A DNA stretch of 64,000 nucleotides, from assembly GCF_023278565.1 (NCBI RefSeq), contig NC_064681.1, positions 3,534,001 to 3,598,000 on the forward strand, read 5' to 3'. This stretch comes from Colletotrichum lupini (Eukaryota; Ascomycota; Sordariomycetes; Glomerellales; Glomerellaceae). A program made the position numbers and the translations under genes. The notes beneath the pieces are model-generated. The model saw only the letters and a program-made list of their open reading frames with translations, made no database searches and was not told the DNA's origin. Below, piece by piece: positions 55,394 to 64,000 of the stretch (its first letter is position 1; every line of letters starts with the position of its first letter).

Positions 55394-58300
55394 ATGTCCG
55401 CCCGACAAGATTCGAGTGGCATCGAGCCTGAAGGCCCACCCACTGCTGACTCTGCCGGCGGTCGGGTCTGGCAAGCTTGTCTTGCCTGCCGGCGCAAAAA
55501 GGTCTGTTTTTTGATGCTGCAACATGACTACGACTACGTAAGCATACATTTAAAACGACTCGAAAGCTGACGAGGTGATGAAGATCAAATGCGACGGTAA
55601 ACAACCTTGTCACAATTGTAGCTCTCGTGAACAGTCATGCGAGTTTCCTGGAACGAAGGACAATGCTTCTGCCAGTCGTTAGTAAGTTAGGCCTGCCTTT
55701 GTTACTCGAACCTTTCTACTTGAATCGAGGTCTTACTGTGGAGCAGTTATGTGACATCTTTCGAAGCACGATGCCAACAGATGGACGCACTGTGTCAACG
55801 GCTGGAAGTGCTCACTGGGCAACTATCACAGTCTATCGGCGCCCTCAGCCAACAATCACCTGCGCCAGCGAACCACAATCAGCCTTCTGACAGTGTCTCA
55901 GCAGCTGAAATCATTAAGTCATTACCAGAACTTGCTGCATTGTTATCTCAAGCAACCGCATATCCTCGACAGGAATCCAGAGCGACTGCAAATCCAAATT
56001 CATACGCATGCGTTGCTGAATTGAATGTCAAACCAGGCGTAATAGACGATGAATCCGAAACGAGTTCATCCAACAGCGAGGATGATAATGATGTTTTTAA
56101 TCCAGGAGTCAGTACCTTCAGTTTGACAAAATCGGCCGCCGAGAATCTCGGCCAAGCAGGCGCCTTAGTACGAGATTCCTACGGCCGCCCACGGTATGTT
56201 ACACTTGAAACTCTGATTTCCAATACAAAAGATTTAACCATCCATGAATCTAGTTTTGTGGGTGGTGCAGCGAATAATCTTATCGTTGAGGCCGCAAGAA
56301 ACCTCCTGCCGAATTTGGCGACAGCCACGCCATCTTCTACAGGAGCCAGTCACGAAACGCTAAACCTACGAGACCTTGAGATACCTTCATTTGTTCGTGG
56401 AAAACTCTGGCCTCCTCTTCCGTACATACCTGCACCGTAAAGCCTGCCTCGCCCGCCGCAATATGTCTCTGACCTGCTTGTGAGCCTATACTTCGACAAG
56501 CTCCACTACATATTCCCTATTCTCATCAAGCCTCACTTTATGAATCGTTATCAGAAGCTTCTGAGAGCCGGGCCAGATTCTTCTTCACCTAAGAGAGGAA
56601 GGTTTCTTATGGTTTTCTTCGCCGTGTGTGCGTGTGCGTCAGGGCTATTACCGTCTAACTTGGAGAGCGGGCTACCCGGTATCGACTTTTACCAAAAGGC
56701 CCTTCTCATCTTGTCTGCATCAACTGGAGAGTCCTCCATTGAGAAAGTCCAGTGTCTTGGACTTTTGTCGATGTGCTCCGCAGGGTGGAATACTGTGTCT
56801 CAAAGTTGGAATTTAGCCGGACAAGCCGTGAGGGCGGCAATCGACATGGGGCTACACATTAGTGGTCACTCCGTAAGACTTCCTTTCCGTTTGTTTATCG
56901 ATAGCCTGCTGATCGAAAAGAACGCTGTCGTAAATCAGCAGTCACCTCTTCATGTGAAATCTAAGGATTTTTCTCTTCAGGAGCAGTCTCGCAGAGTGTG
57001 GTGGTGTGTATACACGCTGGACAGGTACTGTGTCACGTAACAGGGATAGTAATCGCACCTCACAAAGTGCCCGTCACGTGCTGAATCACGTGTCTATCTC
57101 AGATATCGTGTATATAGACCTTTTCCTTTTGTCTATTTCCACTTTGATAGTTAAGCCACTTTTACCACACTCCGTATGCCCATTGCTGCGTGCCATAACT
57201 CGTGACATACTGTAACTCCAGTATCATTACATCCTAGTAACGCCTGGTCCTTGGCTAATAACCCGTGGCTCTTTGCAGAACGACATCGATTTGCCTTGGC
57301 CGTCCTCTCGCGGTCAAAGATGAAGACTGCTACTGTGAGCTACCATTGGACGTACGCGATGAGGATGTAATGTCTGGGATCAAGAGCGGACACGCTGTCG
57401 ACGTAGAAGCGACAACGAGCTCCATGAGCGGCTTCTTAGCGTTTGCTAAACTCTGCCGGCTTGCAGGCAAGATCCAAGAGTTCAGCTCTCCCCTGAACCT
57501 ACAGAAGATCGCCTCTGCAGATGCAGAAAGAACTCATAGGTTCTTGGCTCGCGTTGATGCCCATGATCAGGCTCTTCGAAAGTGGCTCGAGAGTTTGCCC
57601 GGGGAAATCCAATTCTCAGCAAACAGAAAGAACAAGAGCCACGGGGATATATCCATGGTTCATTGTGTGATTACGTTTTTCCTACACGCAGGATCTCTTA
57701 TTAACTTGTACCGGTAGGCTTAATGAGTTCCTGGTATGTGATCATGGAACGACATTGTTAATAGACTGCAGATACTTCCTGAACTATCCCAAAGACTCCG
57801 CAGAACGAGACGAAGTGGACGTCTCGGGAGCCATCGATCAATGCATTAATGCTGCACGGGGCTGTATCTACGTCGCTGATATGGTTCGAGACTTGGTGCC
57901 AGCTTCACACCATCTGGCTATCTGCATCCACTATCTGATGCTGTCGGGTATCATCCTGTAAGTTGGCGCCTACTTGTGATAGCAATTTCTATCACATTGG
58001 CCGCAAATGCTCACAAGGCTTCAACTTCAGTCTTCGAGTGCCTATCGATCGCAGCAATCCAGCTCTTTTGGAAGATGCCGAGAAGTGTGCCCGATCGCTC
58101 AAAGACCTAGAGCCTCGGTGGTCTGGGGCCCAAAGAAGCCGAGAAATCATTGAGAAATTGCTAGTTCGACGCCGCAGCGAGATTGCTGGAGACTCGCTCA
58201 CCTATCGTGGTAATGAAGGCCGACATTCAACCGAGAACTCCCGCAGGGCCAACAAAAGACCCTTTGCTGATGTTGAGGTCGCATCGTCCTCTTTGGTTGA

Positions 58301-58406
58301 CGTTGCTAGCGGAATCTGGAATCCCAGCACCACCGACTCCATGCCAGAGACGACGAATTACGATGGCTGTATGGATCCTATGCTTTTTGCTTCGTGGTCA
58401 GGATAA
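55394..58406 (+). pseudogene. Zn2Cys6 transcription factor (Fungal_trans) with one in-frame TAA
   Basis: Seven exons close exactly in frame to 805 codons: 55394-55501, 55584-55681, 55747-56872, 56939-57024, 57279-57713, 57772-57957 and 58031-58406. The zinc cluster is 'CLACRRKKIKCDGKQPC' plus 'HNCSSREQSC'. A coiled-coil linker follows ('FEARCQQMDALCQRLEVL'). The Fungal_trans domain shows 'LLVSLYFDKLHYIFPILIKP', 'AGQAVRAAIDMGLHIS', 'QSRRVWWCVYTLDRTTSICL' and 'GRPLAVKDED'. A single TAA at 56438-56440 sits just before 'PRPPQYVSDLL', a conserved segment, and CAA-to-TAA is the likely cause. A frame-preserving 48 bp intron (56437-56484) could remove the stop but would delete that segment. If active, it would probably regulate the adjacent hydrolase-aldolase-transporter genes. 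Confidence 0.75.
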
Positions 58407-58801
58407 ATCCACGATAGCTCGTATAGGTATGACTAGAAAGGACTAACCGAAGTAAGCTATGCCACAAGATTGCGCGATCTCGAGCGTGGAGGTTTGGCAG
58501 GGAGAGCATTTCGCTAAGAAGAAGCAGAAGTAAGCACAAAAATCACGAACGTAAGCAATAGTGGACCGTGCAGCACGGCGCGGCTTCACATGTATTCAGA
58601 AGGGCGCTGATTGGTGATATTACAAAGCCATTTCATCATTCTTCATCGTCTTCAATATTGTTATTACAAATATCTACTTGCGTTCTTCAGACATTTGATC
58701 CCACAGATACTTGCGAACCGTGATTTTCGACGCTTTAGCACGTCCGCGAGTTTTATCAGATCGTACGGAACACCTAGACGTCTCACGTCAATTCTCCAGC
58801 A
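58407..58801. other. Intergenic between Zn2Cys6 gene and hydrolase
   Basis: About 400 bp holding the 3' flank of the regulator and the promoter of the hydrolase. No other feature. Confidence 0.5.
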
Positions 58802-59758
58802 ATGGCATCAACCCTCCCCCCAAACGGCCGCCTCGTCAATATCGGCACCCACTCTCTAGCTCTCTACGCCCACGGTCCAGAGCCCAACAGCCCCACCGAT
58901 CCCGTCGTACTCTTTGTCTCCGGTGTAGCCAGTGATGCCCTCAACTGGCAAGCTGTGATACGGCTTCTCGGCCCCTCTCAGGTGCGGAGCTACACGTATG
59001 ACCGCTCCGGCAATCGCCACTCAGACCCCTCACCCAACCCACCAACAGCCGAGAACATTGCCCGAGAACTCGCCCTCTTGATCGAACACGCCCCCATACC
59101 TAACCCACTCGTTCTCGTGGGCCACTCTTGGGCTGGTGTGCTCACGCACGAGTATTTTGCCCTCAAAGGCACCAAGCAGGTCGCGGGTCTGGTCCTTGTG
59201 GATGCGAACCATGAGACGGCGCCGCTCGTGCTAGACGTCAACGATCCTATTCTCTGGATAAAGATCGCCGCAGGAGTTAAGACATACGACGGCTGGGGGT
59301 TGACGACGTCGCATAAGCTCACGAAGGAAGAATGGGACGCTTTTATCGCGGAAGAGGCTACAGAGAAGCACAAACTAATTGCGCAGCGAGAGGATTCCGA
59401 GGGTTACTCGCAAAGTTTCGAAACGCTGAGGAGTAAGGGCCTGGCAAAGAGGCAGCCGCTTCTTGGGGACAAGCCAGTGTATGTGATTGTGGGCACGCGA
59501 AGCAGAGACTGGAGCGGGCTTTACGCTGCGGGTGTCGCGAAGGGGAACGGGACGGAGGAGGAGAGGAAGCATGTGAGAGATATGATTGAGGGCGTTGATG
59601 AGAAAACTGAGAGGCTCATGAGGGAGTTTCTGAAGCTCTCTAGAAAGAGTGATACTGTGTTTGCGAAGGAGAGTGGGCATTTCGTGCAGATGACACAGCC
59701 AGAGATCGTTGTTGATGGAGTGAGGTGGGTGCTGGACAACCAACCAGCGACTGAGTAA
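58802..59758 (+). CDS. Alpha/beta-hydrolase
   Basis: A single exon of 318 residues. The fold is clear: beta strand 'VVLFVSGVASDALNW' with the oxyanion region, 'YDRSGNRHSDP', the nucleophile elbow 'GHSWAG' (Ser about 109), 'GLVLVDANHE', and a late His in 'ESGHFVQ' (about 297). 'VYVIVGTRSRDWSG' probably carries the acid or its neighbourhood. The protein lacks a signal peptide and membrane segment, so it should be intracellular. Families with this motif set include epoxide hydrolases, esterases, lactonases and C-C hydrolases; the exact chemistry cannot be told. It sits head to tail behind the regulator and faces an aldolase gene only 43 bp away, which suggests a shared pathway. Confidence 0.9.
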   Translation: MASTLPPNGRLVNIGTHSLALYAHGPEPNSPTDPVVLFVSGVASDALNWQAVIRLLGPSQVRSYTYDRSGNRHSDPSPNPPTAENIARELALLIEHAPIPNPLVLVGHSWAGVLTHEYFALKGTKQVAGLVLVDANHETAPLVLDVNDPILWIKIAAGVKTYDGWGLTTSHKLTKEEWDAFIAEEATEKHKLIAQREDSEGYSQSFETLRSKGLAKRQPLLGDKPVYVIVGTRSRDWSGLYAAGVAKGNGTEEERKHVRDMIEGVDEKTERLMREFLKLSRKSDTVFAKESGHFVQMTQPEIVVDGVRWVLDNQPATE

Positions 59759-59801
59759 AGAGAGTACCTTTAGTTATCAATGATTCGACTACCTTAAGTC
59801 C

Positions 59802-60864
59802 TTAACTGTAGCCAAACTTGCTCTGGGTTGAGAGTAACTTATCCTCTGAATCGTCGTTTCCCTCCTTTCCGTCGATCTTTTGTTCAACCTCGCTGCTTTG
59901 TTTCCCCATAGCCGCTACCAAGTCCTTCAACTTGGCCATTTCCTCTGACATCCAAGCTGTGATGGCGACGATATCGGCTCCGCAGTTTACGAAGTGAAAC
60001 CCTTGCTCGTACTTCAATGCCGCAGCATCGGCACTAATAGCAAAATGACCGATATATTTCCCAGCATCAAGCCCTGCTTTGAGCACGCGTGCTGACGCCT
60101 CCTGAACTTCTGGTATTAAGGCATGGTCAAATGCCACATAACCCATGGATGAAGCAAGATCGTTGGGTCCGATGAATAACATGTCGATGCCGTCAACAGT
60201 CGCGATTTCTTCCACGTTCTCTACGGCCTTTCGGCTCTCTATCTGTACGCAAACCATAACGTTGTCGTTGGCGGTAAGAAGGTACTCTCGGCCGGTTTGG
60301 TTGAAAGCTGCGGGGGCAAACATAGCTCCCGCGCCTCGAAGACCTTGTGGCCAGCGCGAGGAGGGATACTTGCAAGCGCGAACGATGGCTTCAGCTTGCT
60401 CCTGATTGATATGACATCAGTTCAAGGCGGTTTCTTGGCGGAATATGGCAAAGACTTGCCTTGGTCTCGCACATTGGAACCATGATGGCATGCGCTCCAC
60501 AATCCAAAGCTCTCTTTATCATCCAATGTTCTGAAGCTGGTATCCGCACGATTGGAGACGCCCCCGAAGATGAGATCGCACCGACTTGGAGATACATCTG
60601 GCTGTCATCGATGTTCCCGTGCTCCGTGTCTATGAGAACCCACTGTATTGTAAGCTTCAGTCAGCATGAGAGGTCCATGGCAGAGCCAGGCTATTCACTC
60701 ACATCCTCACCCAACGGCGCCACTGTCCTCGCCAAGGAGTAGCCTGGAAACTCTAGCCATTGGCCAACACTGGGCCCTTGACGTCTCTTCGCGCGCTCTA
60801 ATGATTCGCGTAGCCTTGTCTTTCCTGATGCATCCACGATGGGGGACTGGATTTGGTTGGCCAT
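59802..60864 (-). CDS. HpcH/HpaI-type aldolase (class II, metal dependent)
   Basis: Exons 60864-60703, 60642-60460 and 60401-59802 give 314 residues. Family blocks: 'GQWLEFPGYSLARTVAP', 'WVLIDTEHGNIDD' (acid/His cluster), 'PIVRIPASEHWMIKRALDCG', 'AIMVPMCETKEQAEAIVRAC', 'VCVQIESRKAVENVEEIATV' and 'DMLFIGPNDLASSMG'. Members cleave 4-hydroxy-2-oxo acids to pyruvate plus an aldehyde, as in degradation of aromatic or sugar acids; the Glu in 'QIES' and Asp in 'GPND' fit the metal site. The second intron (60402-60459) starts AAG|GCAAGT, a GC-AG intron. A Lys/Glu/Ser-rich tail of about 40 residues ends the protein. It is divergent from the MFS transporter and convergent with the hydrolase. Confidence 0.92.
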
Positions 60865-61506
60865 TGTGTGGTCTCTTTCGAGCCTTGCTCGAAATCGGCG
60901 TTGTAAGACTTTGTGCGACTCTACTGCTTCGTGATAGACAAGATAGTTCAATAAACCTAAAGGGATACATACATGTAAGTTGATCTCTAATCATCATGTT
61001 TACAATCTTACAGGCGATCGTAGTCCCCTGGACCGATCATAATCAACGAGCCCATGTAAGCTCGGCCGGATCCCGGACCGTGGTCTGCTCGTAATCGGAA
61101 GAGCTTCGCCTAGCAGATACCTAGCTCTTTACAACGCGGCCACTCTTATCGAAGAATGGCTGTTGCGACCAGGAATGTGGGTGGCCTGGTCGTTATCTCC
61201 GGTATCGCGGCGACCGCACTAAGGTACCTTAGCTGGAGTTGCCCGGAAGAGATCCGGCCGAAATATCTTAAGATGGAACCAGGGGCTCAATGGACCAGTA
61301 GTCGACTTGATAAGACATGCAGACTGTAGAACCAAGATCAATCGAACGCTCTTGAATACAGTTATGGATATAAACAATGACTCTCTCTCCGTAGTTGAGT
61401 GGACCCTTGAATTGATCTCGAAGTGGGAATCTGAACAGGGTTGTTCACGAAACTTCACATCCGGTTATCCTTAGCCGCCGCACTTCGACCAACTTCCGTT
61501 ACCAAG
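60865..61506. promoter_or_regulatory. Divergent promoter region, aldolase / MFS transporter
   Basis: These 642 bases separate divergent start codons of two probably linked catabolic genes. CGG-type triplets occur at several places ('CTCGGCCGGATCCCGGACCG' around 61060-61080; 'CCGGAAGAGATCCGGCCG' around 61240), possible Zn2Cys6 binding sites. This is suggestive only. Confidence 0.4.
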
Positions 61507-63336
61507 ATGGCTTCCGCGGCCGATGCCAAAAAGCTTCATGAAGTCGACGAGACCAGTAAGCCAGACGAAGTTCTCGAAGGTACCATCGAAGATGCGACCG
61601 AATACTCCGACCATTACTTCCAAAAACTCCGGTTCAAGATCGACCTATGGCTCCTCCCATTGATGTGGGTGTGCTATGGCACGCAGCAAGCGGACAAGAC
61701 ATCTCTCAGTGTCCAAGCCGTTTTCGGTCTGCGAGAAGATACCGGTCTCGTGGGCGAACAATTCAACTGGCTGAGCACGATTTTCTACCTCTCCTATCTC
61801 GTCTGCGAGTTCCCAGGAAACTGGTTGATACAGAAGAGTCATACCGGCAAGTTCCTGTCGGTTGTGATGGTGCTGTGGGGTGTCGTTGTTCTGTGCATCG
61901 CCTTTGCTAAGAACTTTGCGCACCTCATGATCCTTCGAACGCTGCAGGGCGCTCTTGAGTGCACGATCTCTCCGACCTTCATGCTCATTACCGGAGCATG
62001 GTATACTTCTCAGGAGCACACCCTGAGGTCTCTGATTTGGGGCACATCCAACGCCGGAATGAACATCATCACCGGGCTTTGCATGTATGGAATCGGATTG
62101 CACGCTCAGAAAGACCCGGGTGGTTTGGCTGCAGTAAGCTAAGCCCATATCCTGCTCACGATCGATCCTTGGTTAACAAACATTCTTAGTGGAAGGGAAT
62201 TTCCTTATTCCTCGGGGGCCTAACCATCGCGTGTGGAATCCTCGTCTGGTTCATCCTCGGTACACCCCGCGAAGTCCGATGGCTCAATGAAGAAGAGAAG
62301 AAAGCCGCGATGGCCCGCGTCATCGTCAACCAGACAGGTTCTGATCGTCAAAAGAGATCCGAGTTCAAATGGGACCAAGTGTGGTTGACATTCAGGGGTA
62401 AGAATTGCCTGCAGATACCTTCAACGACGAGCGAAACCTGACACTTGCGTTTGAAGATCCTCAAACGTACTTCTTTTTCTTCGTTACCATCATCAATGCC
62501 TTACCGAACGGAGCGAACACCACCTTTTCGAAACTGATCTGGAAGTCGTTTGGGTTCACCCCGCTGGAGACGTTGCTGAAGGGCTCCACTCCTTACTACT
62601 GCGTGAGCATTGTCTGGTTTCTAGTAGTTGGATTCGTCACGTTGAAGAAGCCGAATCTCAGATGTAAGTTTGTCAAAACGAGAACTTGAATCCTGCACCG
62701 ACTGACTACTGGACTCTTTAGTCTTGATGATGATGTTTTCTCTCGTACCAGCTTTCAGTGGCATGATGGCTCTGGCATTTCTTCCCACGGATTCTATGAA
62801 ATGGACAAGATGGGGAATGTACATTCTGCAGGTCTTTGGTTCCTTGCCAGGTCTCAGTAAGTTTCCTGCTGTTCACTAAGATCATGTCTGTCCCTCGTCA
62901 ATGCCGAGTACTAACACAACTTAGTGATCTGGACCTTCTTGCCCTCAAACGTTGCGGGAAGGACGAAGAAGACCGTTACATCTACAGTCCTGTTCGTCGC
63001 CTATTGTGTTGGTAACGCGGTGGGCGCCCAAATGTTTGTGGCGTCTGACGCTCCAAAGTACATTCGTGGTCTCACTGCTTGTGCTGTTCTCTACTGCGTT
63101 GAGTTCTGCAGCATGGCTACCTGGCGTTTCTATTGTAAGTGTCTGTCCGATGCTGCTGTCAATCGGTTCGAAACTGGAAGCTGACCTTTATTCAAGACAT
63201 CTGGGAGAACAAGAGGCGTGACAGGCTTGTTCGCGAGCAGGGGATTTCCAAAGAGGAGAGTGAGCGTCTTGGAAAGTTGAATGCCGAGGCAGATATGACT
63301 GACAGAGAGAACATTCACTTCAGATACAAGTATTAG
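61507..63336 (+). CDS. MFS transporter, Dal5/anion-cation symporter type
   Basis: Exons 61507-62133, 62190-62397, 62457-62663, 62722-62856, 62925-63134 and 63197-63336 give 508 residues, typical of the family. About twelve hydrophobic segments alternate with loops. Signatures: 'LRFKIDLWLLPLMWVCYGTQ' (TM1), 'DKTSLSVQAVFGLREDTGL', 'EQFNWLSTIFYLSYLVCEFP', 'RTLQGALECTISPTFMLITG' and 'TSQEHTLRSLIWGTSNAGMN'. The Dal5/TNA1 branch takes up small organic acids such as allantoate, nicotinate or aromatic carboxylates at the plasma membrane with protons. The N-terminus is hydrophilic and acidic. Divergent orientation with the HpcH/HpaI aldolase suggests it imports that pathway's substrate. All introns are GT..AG, 56-68 bp. 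Confidence 0.93.
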
Positions 63337-63432
63337 CCAGCCTTGTCAAGTATCAGCCAGCCTTGGGATCTATGGCTTGCTCCATGACGCTATTGATAGG
63401 GTGATTTCAGTATATGATCGATCTATAGAAAG

Positions 63433-64000
63433 TTATGGTTCAGACGGAGTTGAGCCAGTTGTACGGTCAATGCAAGATTTGGTTTCCTCGCTTTCTTCTC
63501 CGCGCAAGTTCACGCGGACCTTCCTCGCAGTGTCTTCCATCTCACCCATGGTGGTGGTGCGACTCAAAACACCACCAACATCACGCCCATGCCTAATGGC
63601 GGCCAAGGAGCTGCTCTTCCACAATGGTACGTTACCTCGACTATTGGAGTTACCGAGTGTTGTGAACAGAAATGCGATCGCCGAGATAAGCATCACGCCA
63701 TGGAGAGCAATCCACGGCCACTCGATGTGGTACAGTACTGTGGACTTGCCCACCTTGCCGTAGTAACTCAAGGAACCGTCCTGGAAACGATCTGTATCTT
63801 GGCCACTCTTCAGACTCTGACCCGGCGCATAGTTCCTCCGCATCTCGTTGGTCATGCTTGTTGCTAGGGTGTAAAATGTGCTGGTGATATTGTGCCTGGT
63901 CCAAGTCCAGAGACCGTCCAACGCCGGCGGCGTAGCCTTCATCGACCTCTTTTCCGCTTCAAACGGCCCGAACGACGCGCCATTGAAGCCAACTGCATCA
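63433..64000 (-). CDS. C-terminal part of a DUF3176-type membrane protein (cut by window edge)
   Basis: The minus-strand frame enters from beyond 64000 and ends at a stop at 63433; at least 188 residues are visible. It contains a hydrophobic segment after 'HIEWPWIALHG' ('VMLISAIAFLFTTLG'), followed by 'VPLWKSSSLAAIRHG', a pattern typical of the C-terminus of fungal DUF3176 membrane proteins, and a hydrophilic tail. The extracellular-looking stretch before the membrane segment contains 'HNITSTF', a possible N-glycosylation site. The function of the family is unknown. The start and the N-terminal membrane segments lie outside the window. Confidence 0.7.
   Translation of the reverse strand, partial: DAVGFNGASFGPFEAEKRSMKATPPALDGLWTWTRHNITSTFYTLATSMTNEMRRNYAPGQSLKSGQDTDRFQDGSLSYYGKVGKSTVLYHIEWPWIALHGVMLISAIAFLFTTLGNSNSRGNVPLWKSSSLAAIRHGRDVGGVLSRTTTMGEMEDTARKVRVNLRGEESEETKSCIDRTTGSTPSEP

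Noticed and set aside
56437..56484. 48-nt intron that would remove the TAA of the second Zn2Cys6 gene
   Set aside because: It would delete a conserved part of the Fungal_trans domain; kept only as an alternative isoform.

Overview
The window looks like nuclear DNA of a filamentous ascomycete, most likely a Sordariomycete and possibly Colletotrichum-like. Introns are mostly 48-100 bp with GT..AG ends and CTAAC/CTGAC branch sites. The gene set is typical of that class (HET-C2, HET-domain protein, Zn2Cys6 regulators, fungal PLD, AsaB-like enzyme, DUF3176-type membrane protein). An AT-rich block at the left edge shows the CpA-to-TpA decay expected of repeat-induced point mutation (RIP). The genus is inferred from gene flavour only. 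Exon boundaries were worked out by hand from splice motifs and frame.

Layout. 1-4540: gene-free, extremely AT-rich, RIP-like relic DNA with a decayed Ty3/gypsy (chromovirus) integrase at 41-800 and an inverted pair of about 110 bp repeats. 4541-8225: transition zone with a possible decayed regulator and an ankyrin gene split by one in-frame stop. 8721-24741: core genes (HET-C2 glycolipid transfer protein, AsaB-like hydroxylase, phospholipase D, TTC1-like TPR protein, HAD phosphatase, Zn2Cys6 regulator). 24742-32608: a 7.9 kb stretch without convincing genes. 32609-44654: housekeeping block (pantoate-beta-alanine ligase, glycerol-3-phosphate acyltransferase, RNase P subunit Pop4, tRNA-Asn, acidic nuclear-type protein, SDR, cytosolic tryptophanyl-tRNA synthetase).

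45084-53977 is accessory: a HET-domain gene, two tandem paralogous kinases with a shared N-terminal domain, and a small three-exon orphan. The first kinase and the HET gene are joined by an unbroken chain of canonical introns separated by tiny exons. One splice combination reads in frame from kinase into HET, so they may form one kinase-HET gene, although a TGA interrupts the kinase tail. 55394-63336 resembles a small catabolic cluster: Zn2Cys6 regulator (one in-frame TAA), alpha/beta hydrolase, HpcH/HpaI aldolase, and a divergent Dal5-type MFS transporter. The right edge cuts a DUF3176-type membrane protein.

Three accessory genes (ankyrin, kinase, Zn2Cys6 regulator) each carry one isolated in-frame stop in otherwise well-preserved coding sequence, whereas the core genes are clean. 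This suggests ongoing decay or allelic inactivation in the accessory parts.
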